NCBI GenBank assembly: GCA_963678675.1
Contig: OY783198.1
Span: 5,089,001-5,153,000 of the forward strand
Reading direction: 5' to 3'
DNA length: 64,000 nt
From: Xiphydria camelus
Taxonomy: Eukaryota > Arthropoda > Insecta > Hymenoptera > Xiphydriidae
Shown here: positions 25,560 to 37,352 of the stretch, in pieces
Position numbering within the stretch: the first letter of the stretch is position 1
Layout: every line of letters begins with the position of its first letter
Translations under genes and position numbers: made by a program
The notes under the pieces: model-generated
The model's database searches: none
Seen by the model: the letters and a program-made list of their open reading frames with translations, nothing else
What the model was told of the DNA's origin: nothing

Positions 25560-26810
25560 AATGACCATGATTTTCGTAATCAGCGTGAACGAATATGTGG
25601 AGTAAGGTGAATCAGCGATCGATTCCAGAGATTTGCATTTTAAGCTAAATGTCAAGATTTTCGAAAATATTAAAATCTTCGGAATTGAAGTCTCGACCAC
25701 CCTATCCGATGTATTTTTTGACGCTGATTCCGAAAATCACTATTATATTGATGAAATCTCAAAGGAAGGCCGAGATATCGATGATTTTTCGTGAAAAAAA
25801 TAATTTTTTTCTACACAAAATCGCGGATAACTTATATTTCCTTTACGATATCGACCTAATGACCATGATTTTCGGAATCAGCGTCAAAAATACATCGGAT
25901 AGGGTGGTCGAGAGATCGATTTTAGAGACTTCAATTTTCGCGAAAAATTGAAAAAACTTAAGCTATAGCCTTAGATTTTGACAAAAATCGAAATCTCTGG
26001 AATCGAACTCTCGACCATCCTATCTTATGTATTTTTTCGCGCAGATTACGAAAATTATAGATATATCGAGGATATCTCAAAGGAAGACCGAGATATCGAT
26101 GATTTTTCGTGAAAAAAATAATTTTCGGGTACATGAAATCACCGATATCTTATATTTCCTTTGAGATATCGTCAATATATCTGTCATTTTCGGAATCAGC
26201 GTGAAAAAATACATCGGATAGGGTGGTCGAGAGATCGATTTAAGAGATTTCGATTTTTGCGAAAAATCTAAGGCATACCCCTTAGATTTTGACAAAAATC
26301 GAAATCTCTGGAATCGAACTCTCGACCATCCTATCTTATGTATTTTTTCGTGCTGATTATGAAAATCATGTTCATTAGGTCGATATCGCAAAGGAAATAT
26401 AAGTTATCAGCGATTTTGTGTAGAAAAAAATTATTTTTTTCACGAGAAATCATCGATATCTCGGCCTTCCTTTGAGATTGCATCAATATAATAGTGATTT
26501 TTGGAATCAGCGTCAAAAAATACGTCGGATAGGGTGGTCGAGACTTCAATTTCGAAGATTTAAATTTTTTCAAAAAATTTGACATTTTGCTTAAAATGCA
26601 AATCTCTGGAATCGATCACCGATCCACCTTATTCCATATATTTTTTCACGCTGATTACGAAAGTCATGGTCATTAGGTCGATATCGTAAAGGAAATTCAA
26701 GTTATCAGCGATTTTGTGTAGAAAACAATCATTTTTTCACGAAAAATCATCGATATCTCGGCCTTCCTTTCAGATTTCATCAATACAATAGCAATTTTCG
26801 GAAACCTCAA
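25560..26810. repeat. Array of interlocked inverted repeats, block 2
   Basis: The same building blocks as 17080-18030 (GATATCTCAAAGGAAG, AATCAGCGT.AAAAAATAC, GGATAGGGTGGTCGAGA and complements), repeated about four times in alternating orientation. Strongly self-complementary along its whole length. No gene. Confidence 0.72.
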
Positions 26811-28256
26811 CAAATAGAATGACCGCAAACGTAATATTTGTCCTTCATACGTGATCAAAATGAGGTTAAAACGGTTAGTTAGGAAGTAACTTATCTAATG
26901 ACAATTCTTCTGAAATACTGACGACTCCTTTTCTGCTCTTTACGCACAAGCAAACCAGAGAAAAATAGCACTGCTTCCGTTCACTATCTTGATTATTCGA
27001 AAAAAATGCAAACGACTATCAAGCTATATTCGAGAGGTTGAACCGGACGATGATGCATATTTTTCGGTTAAATCGTTTACACACACGCGTTCGGATATTT
27101 ATTCACTCGAGTTCCCGCGCCGTCCGCGTTTGCCTACCCTCGAACCTTCCGGAAGAGTGACGGCCGCCCGTCGTATTTCCCCGCTCGAAAACAGCCGTCC
27201 CCGGGGATTCGATAAACTCTTCCCGCGCGCGGCACGGGAAAAGACGCACGGCGCGCGCGAATCTCGCGATAGCCGCGCCCGATATACATGCATGGATGGG
27301 TTTGGTGCTTTCGACGTAACACACTCAAACAAATTTGGCCACAACTAGAAAATTATAGTAATTGCAGTGATAATTTTCTTCGCCATAGCAAGAATTCTTG
27401 CTACGCTAGCAATATTTTTCTAGTTGTGTCTGAGGCAGCCAGAAATATAGCTGGATTAGCTAAATACTTTTTTCAGTGTATGTGGGCCTTAACGCGACGC
27501 ATACAGGAACACGTGTACGCTGCACGCTCGGATACCTTCGGATAAGCTTGGATCTCACTCCTACACGCGAGTGGCGTAACCGAGAGCTCGGCAAACATCG
27601 GTCTCCACTTGCATATTGCGTCCGACGCGGAAGCTCGTCGGTCGGAATCTCCGCTCTGTGCGCGCGAGAGCCGTTGCAGTGCTCGGGCGTTTCATCGCCC
27701 GTTTTCGACTCCTCTGCTGGAGGGAGAGAGGCGTTAGGGGGCAGGGGGCAGGGGGCAGGGTACGAGGAAACTGTTCACGGGAAGTTTTAGAGGACCGGCT
27801 GCGTGGGTGGGGTTGAAGTGGTGGACGGCGATAAGGGTGGGAGATCGAGTCGAGGAATTAGATGGGCACGATATACAAGGGAGCGAGCGAGCTCACGTCG
27901 TCCCGTCGACGATCCATCTCGCGGTTGTTTCTCACTTCCTGCAAAAAAGGGCGGAGTCTACCGCGCGGAGGGAAAAATTAACGTTTCGTTGATTTCTGGC
28001 ATCGCGGAATCGCCAGGTAAAATGTGGGTCGAATTCAAGACACTTTTCTTCGGATGTGCGCTGTACCTTGACTTTCTGTCGTACTGCCAGCGGCAGAACA
28101 AAATTATCCGGGTCGCGATCGCGAGCGATATCAAGGCGCTCGCATTTCGGCGCGTATAATTAATTCGCCTCGTCCCGAGCAATTCTATAGGAATGAAATC
28201 TCTGGAAAAATTCGGAGTAAAAATCGTTCATTAATGTATTAAGTATCGAAGATACG
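26811..28256. other. Non-coding stretch around the family C copy
   Basis: The remainder is CpG-rich with a small GGGGGCA tandem repeat near 27740-27765. Open frames lack any recognisable feature. Confidence 0.4.
27322..27478. mobile_element. MITE family C, copy 1
   Basis: 157 bp with CACTCAAACA / TACTTTTTTCAGTG ends and internal hairpin GCAAGAATTCTTGC. The same sequence lies inverted at 34714-34884. Confidence 0.7.
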
Positions 28257-28482
28257 AGACTGAGAGAAAAAATGGTATATTTAATTAAATCTGCGTTTAC
28301 GTGTAGGGGAATGCAAAATTAGTTGCTCCGACCGATAAATCAGCTTATAACGATTAACGGCTATTTGAGGGAAACAGGCTGTAGTCCATTCGAGTCAATT
28401 ATTAGTCCAAGTGACTTGATCTGCATTCCCCTACCTGTAATCGCCGATTTAGTCACATTTACTACATTTTTTTCTCAGAGTG
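28257..28482. mobile_element. MITE-like element containing a nested inverted repeat
   Basis: The outer ends ACTGAGAGAAAAAATG and CATTTTTTTCTCAGAGTG are inverted repeats. Inside, 28303-28433 has its own ends TAGGGGAATGC and GCATTCCCCTA, suggesting a second element inserted in the first. Confidence 0.55.
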
Positions 28483-28857
28483 CAGGAATTCTCGCCACGG
28501 CAAAGAGTGCGGGACGCGCGCGCGAGTCGGTGTTATCGCCCACATATATCGGCTATTTCCTCGCTCCGTTATAGACGCTGTACGAGCGATGCGGGGAGTC
28601 GCGATCGCGATAAGCGACTGCGAGGTCGCAAAGTGGAATGAGATATCGGCCACTTTTGTGTCGAACCGACACGCTTTGTGTCTCTTTTTCTATTTCCTGT
28701 AAAAACGTCGTCGCGTAAGTCGCGTTCGATCGGCTTTCGCGGGAAAAAGTACGCTCCTAATTGATGGCGGTCGGGGAAAATTCTTTCCACGAAAAGGAGA
28801 TCGTAAATTATACTCCTGAATTTGGCGACGAGAAATTTTACGGGACACTCCGCGTGT

Positions 28858-29411
28858 GCAGGGAAAAAACCAGAAATTTTAACCGCTTTATCCAGTAGCG
28901 CTGAGATTCGAGCTCATTTTTAAGAATTTGCACAGAGGAGATATTTCCGTGTGCACGGGGAAAAAAACTATACGAACCACACACAGTTCGATTCGATAGA
29001 AATTTCCGTGCAAACAGATATCAAATAAACTGGTGTCTGTACTGTTGTAAGCGGTGAACAAGAATGTGTCCTCTGTGTACACAGAGAAAAAGAATTAAAT
29101 CTACTGAAAATTACTCGCGCGGTCGCGAGTAACTATTTATCCATATCAATGACATTTTTGAATACACATCAATCAGATATCTCTTCCTCAGAATCACGTG
29201 AAATAGCATGCGATCGAAAAGAAGAAATTCGAATTAATATTGAAAGAAGATCAAATTGATCTAAATAAATAATTACCTGTGTGCGACCCCACAAGTAATT
29301 TTTAGCAGATCCAACCAACCCTTTTTCCGTGTGTACAAATTCTCGAAAATGAGCTCGAGTCTCAGCGCTGCCGAATGAAACAGTAAAAATTGCTGGTTTC
29401 CTCTTTCCGTG
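28858..29411. mobile_element. Composite inverted-repeat element carrying a family D MITE
   Basis: The outer arms (GGGAAAAAACCAGAAATTTT..GCGCTGAGATTCGAGCTC and its approximate complement near 29345-29411) enclose a family D copy at 29080-29331. The right arm is also found at 12175-12256. Confidence 0.55.
29080..29331. mobile_element. MITE family D, copy within a larger element
   Basis: CACAGAGAAAAAGAATTAAAT at the left and CCAACCCTTTTTCCGTG at the right. The arms share TCTACTGAAAATTACT and TAATTTTTAGCAGATC. About 252 bp, TA on the left flank. Confidence 0.7.
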
Positions 29412-30505
29412 AGAGGAACATTGCGAAGCATACCGCCGAACGCAAAAAACGCGGACGGTTACGTCATGGCATCGCGCTCTCAGTGTCCGCTATTTTTTGC
29501 GGGGGACGGGAATTTGAAAACGACGCGGGCGCGACGCGTCCTCCGGCGAGATTCTCGACGCGGGGGCAAATCTCGCACTCCCGGAGAGCGAGGAGCCACG
29601 CGATGTCTCCCTCGGGTCCTCTTTCTCGTGCAACGTTTTCTTTTCGTTGTTCCTCCCCGCGCGAGGGAAGCGGGATTTGGCGGGAGGGCGAAAAAAGGCT
29701 AAGTGATAAATTTCAACATGTCCCGGATGATCGGGGTAAATGAGGGAAAAGGCCGGAGGAGTCAAAGTTTTGACGAGTTGGACGTGGCTCGGAGCTCCTC
29801 TCGCGGAGTTGCCCGCCCCGGTCCTTATATTCCTTCGCGCGGAATCGACGTGGCGCGCGGGGGGGGAGTCCGAATTAATTCTCACGAGAGGGACGCGCGC
29901 GCCTTCTCTCAATTCCCACTCTGCTCCGCGGCTACCCTTTCTCTCCCGCCCGCCACGCGCTGTTATCGCGCCCCGTTGATTTATTTTCCTTCGACGGATC
30001 GATCGCCTTTTGTGGAAGACAATATCGTCGAAGCGATTATTTCTTTGGTACAGACGCGTCGCTCCGTTCCCGTGGAATTCCCCTGGGAAACGTTCCCCGG
30101 GACCTCTCGGTCCTCCCCTTTAAACTCGCTCGAGAGATTCTTGCGGCTTTTCGTTAAGAATTGCGCGCGCTCGAATTCCGTCGCTTCGAGAGAGTCGCGA
30201 TTTTGTCGAGTTCTGGTTCCTCCGACGATTTTTCATTTCGGTTTTTGAGCGCGATGGTGTACGCCGGATTGACAAAGCGTGAGTCGATTAAATGTTTTGA
30301 AATACCTTCTCGGGGAAAAGGGACTAGTAAATAATGTAGGGAGAATTCATGAATTCTTACAGTTATCCCAGAAACAGGGCTAACGAGGGCTCCTCGAGGT
30401 GAAACATTGAAATTTTTAATAGATCACAGCGTACTTTTTATACAGTTCGTAATGGTATGAGCATCAGTTTATTACACGGTAAAACTTACCGATCTCTCGT
30501 TAATA

Positions 30506-30699
30506 CACTGAGACAAAAATTTGCTTGATCGAAATAAATCTATTTTTGGACAGTCCTGAGAGCATGTTTATTGGATTCGAATGAATATCGATTTGATCCA
30601 AATTTACGTCCAATTAATATTCATTCTAGTCGAATAAATGTGTTTTTGCGACTATTTGAAAACACGTTTAATTGACTCTGATAAATTTTGTTCTCAGTG
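30506..30699. mobile_element. MITE-like element
   Basis: CACTGAGACAAAAATTT and AAATTTTGTTCTCAGTG are inverted ends of a 194-bp AT-rich element, TA on the left flank and TG on the right. A (GT)n tract follows at about 30698-30712. Confidence 0.65.
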
Positions 30700-31361
30700 T
30701 GTGTGTGTGTGTCGGATGTTTACAGGTTTTTATCACTACGAACTGTAAAAAATACGCCGTGTCTATTAAAAAATTCAAAATTTCACTTCGAGGAGGCTTT
30801 TTACCGGGATTCACTGTAAACATTATTAATACTTTTTCTCTGTGTACGCACATTCGCGCGGAAATGCGCGCTGCGGCAAACCGGAAGTCGGACCGTCGGA
30901 AAATTCGCGCGCACGAGTTCCGGTCGCGTTATTCCCCGCGTCGAAAGCTCCCCCGTTTCTGCACTTCTTTTCGTTTTCGCCTACGCGCGAAAAAAAGTTT
31001 GCGCGAAACCCAGTCGCGGCGTGAAAACCGCTTCCGCGCGTGATTTGCAATTGAGATCCCGCTTCGAACTTTTCGCGCGAGGCGACGCAGGCGGGAAGAG
31101 CGGATGCACGCGTCGCGCTTTGAAAATTTATTTCGGGGCGAACGCGGGGAGAGAGCGTGTGAATTTTTCGGAACTTTTGAAAAATTCGGCGACTCGCTTG
31201 GATCGTTTTTTTTTCTTCCACCTCGCATACCGTGGATCGACGAAGGATTTGACGGACGTTCGAAAAAATAAACACGACGATCGCGACCTCCTGAATTTCG
31301 ATTTGCTGGGAGGGCACGATTTTTATGGATCGTATACGAAAATAGACAAGATTAACGAAGG

Positions 31362-31725
31362 TTAAAAGTGGAATAGATGCTCCAGTTTCACCTATTCAAC
31401 TTTGAACGCGATTGTCTCAAAATACAATGGAAGTATCCCAAAAATATAAGAGCTTTTTTTTTAGTGAAAATATAGGGAAACATTTTTTATCTGAAATTGT
31501 CTTCGTTAAAAGTGGAATAGATGCTCCAGTTTCCATTCAACTTTGAAGGCGATTATCTCAAAATGCAGTGGAGATGTACGAAAAATGTAAGGTCGCTTTT
31601 TTGCAGTAAAAATACAGAGAAACATTTTTTATTTAAACTTTCGAAATAATCGATTTTAAACCTGCCCTTCAATTGAAGCTTCTACCCCACTTTTACCTTA
31701 TTTACATCTGTGTGTAATAATACCT
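31362..31725. mobile_element. Family G element with an internal tandem duplication
   Basis: The block GTTAAAAGTGGAATAGATGC..CATTTTTTAT is present twice in tandem, followed by a single right end CCCCACTTTTACCTTA. A single-unit relative is at 42487-42709. Confidence 0.6.
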
Positions 31726-33278
31726 TAATAAGTTACGCTTACATCTGTACAGCTCTACGCTCACTGTACCGCGGAATTGACATAACGAATTTGACTAATT
31801 AAGGAAGAGATTAACGATTAACAAAGGCACCGCGGCGATCTAGTTACGCCGCGGTTTTCAACCGTCGTATATAATCAACGACGTCGCAAATTTTTCCGCG
31901 ACACCCGCCTTTTTCCTTTCGTCGAACGAAATCGCGACGTTTTGGGTATACAGATAGCGAGACGGCGATCGATCGCCGAATCGTCATCTCGGCCGTCCTC
32001 TCTTTTTTTTCTCTTCATTTCCTTTCAGAATTCAAAGCGGACGTAAGAATCTTATCGTCGGGCAATTCCACGCGAAGAAATTCATTTCGTTCAATTTCTA
32101 ATCGCGCGGTACACGTCACGATTCGTTTCGTCGATTTTTTTTTATCGCGATTCTCGTATTTTCTCATTCCTCTTCCCCTAAAAAAATTCCTCCTCCTCCT
32201 TCTCGCCCCGTCGAACCTTCCATAATCTTAGCGCAAACACATAGCCGCCAATCCTTCGACCTTTTCACCGTGCGTCGCGTCGTCCCCGATTTCCCTGCTA
32301 ATTGCAATAAGCGGCTCTCTCTCTCTCTCTAACGGAGTCTGATCTCTTTAACGAAGAGCTCAAGCCGATCTCGGACCTTTTCCCTTCGACGCGAGTTGTA
32401 AGAGCTCCCTTCTCCGCTCCCTCCTCGCCCCTTCCTCTCGATCCCTTCGCCCATATCGTCTTCCCCATTCTCCCGCGTCCTCCTCTGGCGACGAGAAACA
32501 AATCACGTCTTAACAATTGCCACTTAACCGGGGCCGGCGGGGTTTCCCGGAGTTCGGCGGGCCGACGGCCGGGCGGATTTTGTTTTTGCGATCCGCTCGG
32601 CCCGGGCTCCACCGTCAACCCCCCCCCCCCCCCGCAGATCAATAGTACCTCTCCGCTACACCTTTCGTCGCGATTCGCGGGGCTGGATGGTCCCCGCATT
32701 CCGACCTTCTCCTCGTCTCCTCCACATCCGCCAGCCGCGCGCCTCCTCCACCTCCACCTCCATCTCCTCCTCCTCCTCCTCCTCTGTCACGAACGGGCGA
32801 TAAATATTTATTCGCCGGCAATAGCGCGCCGAATGGGAAGCCCTTAAAGCAAGGAGACCCACGGCTTCGCTACGGTTTTGGGGATGCGGTATTAACTTAT
32901 GCTCTCTCTCTCTCTCTCTCCGTCGCCGCTCCACGCCAGACCGAACGGGGGTATCGGAATCGTCGACGACGCGCGTTAAACCTCGCGCGTCACCTCGTTC
33001 GGAATCGTTTTTCCGAAGCGGCCGCGGTCGTTCCGAAATGTTATTTGCGTTCGATTCGCCCTTTTCTCTCGGATTCGCGCGAGACGCGCTTATGTGACGT
33101 TCCGAAAAGTGGGCGCGCCTCGTCCGCTATCGGGCAGGACGCTTGGGAAGTAAAATTTATTGTTCTTATGTCACTCGGGCGTCGAAAAATTCTCGTCGAT
33201 ATTCAAATTCTCGAAGCGGCATAGAGCGTGTTGATTTTATAGGGTAATTATTATCATTCAAATTTTGCGAGGTACGCA
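31726..33278. other. Low-complexity rich non-coding stretch
   Basis: Contains (CT)n at about 32315-32330, a C15 run at 32619-32633, a TCC/CTC trinucleotide cluster at 32741-32785 and (CT)n at 32902-32920. Open frames here read as Gly/Glu/Arg or Ser repeats and follow from the microsatellites. Confidence 0.5.
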
Positions 33279-33388
33279 CATTGCGACGGATTCTCTGGCG
33301 TTTCGCTCGTCACGGTCTGACCATTCACTGGCCCATTGCGACGGATTCTCTGGCGTGTCGCTCGCCACGGTCTGACTGTTCACTGGCC
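33279..33388. repeat. 55-bp tandem duplication
   Basis: Two adjacent copies, 33279-33333 and 33334-33388, begin CATTGCGACGGATTCTCTGG and differ at only a few positions. No function visible. Confidence 0.85.
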
Positions 33389-33418
33389 TCAGTCACTTTC
33401 GCGAGTTCGATTTCTGTA

Positions 33419-33672
33419 CACCGAGGGAGAACGTCTTGGTTGAATACGAATCTAATAGACAAATTTATTTGAGATAAATAGGGATTTACTCACGTCAAAC
33501 AAAAGTCTATTTGAATTTGATAGATGTTTTGCGCATGTTTTTAATCGAGTACAAACTTAATAGATCGTCTATCAAATTGAAATAGACTTTTGTTCGATGA
33601 GAATAAATTCCTATTCGACTCCAATGAGTTTTTCCGTTGGGTTCCTGTTCAACCAGACCTTTTCCCTGGGTG
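33419..33672. mobile_element. MITE family I, copy 1
   Basis: CACCGAGGGAGAACG / TTTCCCTGGGTG ends. A long inner inverted repeat carries AAACAAAAGTCTATTTGAATT and its complement. Also at 35266-35521. Confidence 0.68.
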
Positions 33673-33699
33673 CACTATGTATTCAATTTTTTTCCAGGT

Positions 33700-34110
33700 A
33701 CTGTCTCGATCACTGTACTCTTTCGTTTTTTCGTCGAAATGTTCAATTATCTCGTAGTTTTGAGCGCGCAAGTTATGAAATGCTAAATTGACCGCGCGCG
33801 CTTCGTTAACATCCACCACATGTGTACATATCGAGGGTACGGAGCGAAAACTCTGTAAGTGACGAGAAGTTAGTTTCGAAATAATCGCAATTAACAATTT
33901 TATCAACTTAGGTGAGAATTTGTGGACAACAAAATGCATCCCACGACTATTTAATTCAATCAACCTCACAGACGATTTATATAGAGCACACAAAGAAATA
34001 TGCGAAATGAAATGAAGAGTAAATTTTCCAAATTTTTGCCACTTATCGGGTTTTCCCCCTATACCCTCGATATACAAACTCAATTATTTCTCAATCCGCC
34101 CGATCTCAAC
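33700..34110. repeat. Dispersed repeat sharing ends with 37120-37410
   Basis: The left block (TAGTTTTGAGCGCGCAAG..TGAAAT) and the right block (ATATACAAACTCAATT..TC.ATCCGCC) recur at 37160-37410, but the interiors differ. There the middle is a palindrome. Confidence 0.5.
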
Positions 34111-34713
34111 TATTCAACTCGAACTTTTTCGCGTGTGTACGCGACGCAAATACCGCGGCGCGCCCAATCAGTCCGTCGCAAAGCGAATCCTAGAACCAGG
34201 ATCCTTCGCCCAACCCTCTTCCTCGGTCTATCATCTACCCTCGCGGACGTAATAACCCTCCCAGCTCCGTTCGCGGTCGCCCGGGCACTCCGACGACGCT
34301 TCGCTATATTCGCCATCGAGGCGTCGGGTGGCGCGCGCGGTATTTCGACCTTTAATTTAATGACGTTACCGTATGCCTCGTCACAGCCTCGGAGTTAAGG
34401 GGACATCTGCTCCTAAGCCGTTCGTACACACCGGCCACTCAGGGGTGAAGCGAAACCCCCGTCTCTGTATTTTATCGCGTTGCGATTCTCGAAGTGGGAG
34501 GGGGCTGGATCGCGAGAGGTGGCGAGGACGGGGAAGGCGAGCGATAAGGGACGGGGGAGTGGGGTGCAAAAGCGTTACGAGACGTCGAGTCACGTGCCGC
34601 GCGCCGAGACAAAAAGTTCTTCGTCGTTCGCGTCGCCGCGTGAGTAGGGCCGCTGAAAAATTACGGGGAGGACGTTGGGAAACGACACCGGTACTCCTTC
34701 CCTGCCGTCTCCG

Positions 34714-34884
34714 CACTGAAAAAAAATATTTAGCTGATCCAGCTGTACTTTTGGCTGCCTCAGACATTATTTGGTGACAACTAGAAAGATATTGCCAGCG
34801 TAGCACAAGAATTCTTGCTATTGCGAAGAAAATTATCACTGCGATTACTATGATTTTCTAGTTGCGGCCAAATGTTTTTGAGTG
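34714..34884. mobile_element. MITE family C, copy 2 (inverted)
   Basis: CACTGAAAAAAAATATTTAGC and CAAATGTTTTTGAGTG ends, flanked by CG on both sides. About 171 bp, reverse complement of 27322-27478 over most of its length. Confidence 0.72.
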
Positions 34885-35265
34885 CGTTGCTCCGAGAGCC
34901 ATGGGACGAATGCGCAGGTGTGCGGAGGGGGGGGGGGAGTGACGCGTGTCGACGGAGAGATAAGCACCTCTACGCGTTAACCTCCTCCGCGTGCGAGCTC
35001 CTCTTCGTCGATACGTTACGTATTCGCGCTTCTGCGGAATAATTGCTCGTTATCTCGCGTACACTGTCGTAAGCCGGGCGCGTGTACGCTCGTAACGTGG
35101 TGCGAGGAACGCGGGTCTGCGGCGGGGGTGTGATACACCCTTCGAATACGATATACGTACACGGCTACGAATAACGCGATTATCATTCCGCGGCTGTTCG
35201 AGGGCGCGACTCGGGGGAAAAAGTGGATCCGCTCGAATTTTAATGATTCAGCGTGTCGATACCCA

Positions 35266-35521
35266 TGGAAAAGGTTTGATCGAATACGAAGGGGTTTAGT
35301 AGAAAAATTTACTTCAGACGCGAATAGGGATTTATTGGCATTAAACAAAAGTCTATTGGAATTTGACAAATGTTTCATTAGGTTCGTTTACTCGATGAAG
35401 AAGATATTCGAAAGATTTGTCAAATTCAAATAGATTTTTGTTTCATGTGAATAACTTCCTCTATTTATCTCGAATAAATTTTCCATCAGGTTCGTATCCA
35501 ATTAGATCTTTTCTCTCGGTG
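35266..35521. mobile_element. MITE family I, copy 2
   Basis: Shares AAACAAAAGTCTATTGGAATT and AATAGATTTTTGTTTCATG with 33419-33672. The right end TTTTCTCTCGGTG is intact, the left end diverged. TA follows on the right. Confidence 0.6.
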
Positions 35522-35989
35522 TAATAACGCCACCTCCTCGGCAGGGAATTCTTGACAAGATCCCTGAGGGGTCGAGACGTGGCCTTATCTTTCCCGATAG
35601 GAATCCTATGACGTAAGCGTTACATTTCCGGATCATCTCAGTACGATTCCTTACAGAAACCTTACCGAATTCCCGATCAAATTTCTACACGGGTAATTCG
35701 TCGCTTTGATTTTCGTTCAATCGTATTAATCCCTCGAAGGTTGGTCGATTTCGGTAGAAAAGTGACCTCGGTGTGAAAATCGTGTCGTCTCGATTTTATA
35801 CGAAGAAAAAAAAATTCAATCACGCACTCCCACGTAAGAAACGTCGAGTGGCGTATCAACGCGGCCGCGTGCACGTAAAAACGCGATGTCGAGATCTCTC
35901 GTATTCTGTGCTTTTCACGGAAAATCTCTCCCCGACCACCCACTTTTCCCACCCCAACGAGAGAGCCGCTGTAACGTATCGTCATCGAT

Positions 35990-36009
35990 CCCCCCCCCCC
36001 CCCCCCCCC
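35990..36009 (+). repeat. C20 homopolymer
   Basis: Twenty consecutive C residues. A C10 run near 37921 and a G11 run at 34927-34937 lie within 2-3 kb. Probably a length-variable tract. Confidence 0.9.
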
Positions 36010-36648
36010 TTCCATTTTTGCAACCAGACGCCCTTCCGTCCATCTTTCACGTTCCCCATCGACGCGTACCTCGCGCGCACCCCCACACCCCCTTCATCCT
36101 CGGAGGCCGACGAGACGTCGCGCGCGTATACGAAAGAACCGCCGCGTACTTCCGGCCGCGAAGCACCGAAGACCCGAATCGAATCGGCGGGACGGTATAT
36201 GAATAAGCGGCGTCGGGACGCGAGAGGGACGCATCCTTTAGCGGCGCGTTTGAATTACGACGTCATCAGTGCGGGAGACGACGACCGCGCTTGCCAAGAG
36301 CGCCGTGACTAGGGTACACCCTCCTGATGGGCCGGAAATTAGAAAAACGGCGCGGCTGGGAAGCTGAAATTAAAAGCGACTCTCGCGCGCGCCGCGCGGC
36401 TCCCGGGCCGCTATCGACCAGTCCGCAACTCGGACGCGAGGCGGCGCGACGCGCGGTCGAAACTTTCTCGGCAATACCTGAGAGGCTGCGGTGACGGGGC
36501 ATCAGCGACGGAGATAGCGCTAATGAACTGTCGCGGCTCGAACGTAAATAGTTCTCGGGGAAAAAGTGCGGCGCGTGTGGGTTTCCGCTCGTGGATCCGT
36601 ATTTTGACCTCTCTGCTTCGCTTTTACTTCTTTCCACGATCTTCCGTA

Positions 36649-36865
36649 CACGGGGAAAATTGAATGGTAACGATTGCCGTGGCAGAATAATAAGTTGGCG
36701 ACGGCTTCGAAGATATTGTATTGAATAATGTGCAGAATAGTAGTCGTCAGTGTTCGAACGGTCATTGTTGCTGTACTGCACATTGTTCAACACAATATTG
36801 TTGTAAGCTGTCATCGATTTATTATTCTGGCATGGTAATATCGTCACTATTCAATTATCTCCGTG
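36649..36865. mobile_element. MITE-like near-palindrome
   Basis: 217 bp, CACGGGGAAAATTGAATGGT and its imperfect complement ending TTATCTCCGTG. The arms extend inward (GGCAGAATAATAA / TTATTATTCTGGC). TA on the left, TG on the right. Confidence 0.72.
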
Positions 36866-36894
36866 TGTCGTTCCGATTATTACATATACACATA

Positions 36895-37119
36895 CAGAGA
36901 GAAGAATACATTAATCACTGTTATATGATAGATAATAGATTTGACATTTTGGGGAAAGTATTGCATTCGTTGTTTTACCGTATGACAGCGATTGATATAT
37001 GTTTAGTGGAGTTGACTAAATGTATGTCAACTGTTGTCATACGGCAAATCAATAAAGGAAATACTTTCCCCGAAATGTCAAATTTATTATGTAGTGATTA
37101 GTGTACTCTTCTCTCCGTG
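36895..37119. mobile_element. MITE-like near-palindrome
   Basis: 225 bp. Arms CAGAGAGAAGAATACATTAATCACT.. and ..AGTGATTAGTGTACTCTTCTCTCCGTG, with an inner perfect stretch GACATTTTGGGGAAAGTATT and complement. Only 30 bp from the previous element. Confidence 0.72.
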
Positions 37120-37188
37120 TACTCTTTCATTTTTTTCGTAGATATTTTTAATTATCTTATAGCTTTGAGCGCCCAGGCTGTGAAATAC

Positions 37189-37352
37189 ATACGAAGAGCT
37201 TCATTCCAAAACTAACTAAGTCCAAAAAATTAGAAAATGATAATTACTACTTTTTTTATTGCCATTTAATTATGGTATGAATAAAAACGATATTTTGCTC
37301 AATTTTAGTAATTTTGGACTCAGTTAGTTTTGGAATAAAGCTCTTCATACGT
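37189..37352. mobile_element. Palindromic element inserted in a dispersed repeat
   Basis: Arms ATACGAAGAGCTTCATTCC / GGAATAAAGCTCTTCATACG and AAAACTAACT / AGTTAGTTTT surround an AT-rich core. The surrounding 37160-37410 matches the ends of 33700-34110. Confidence 0.6.
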
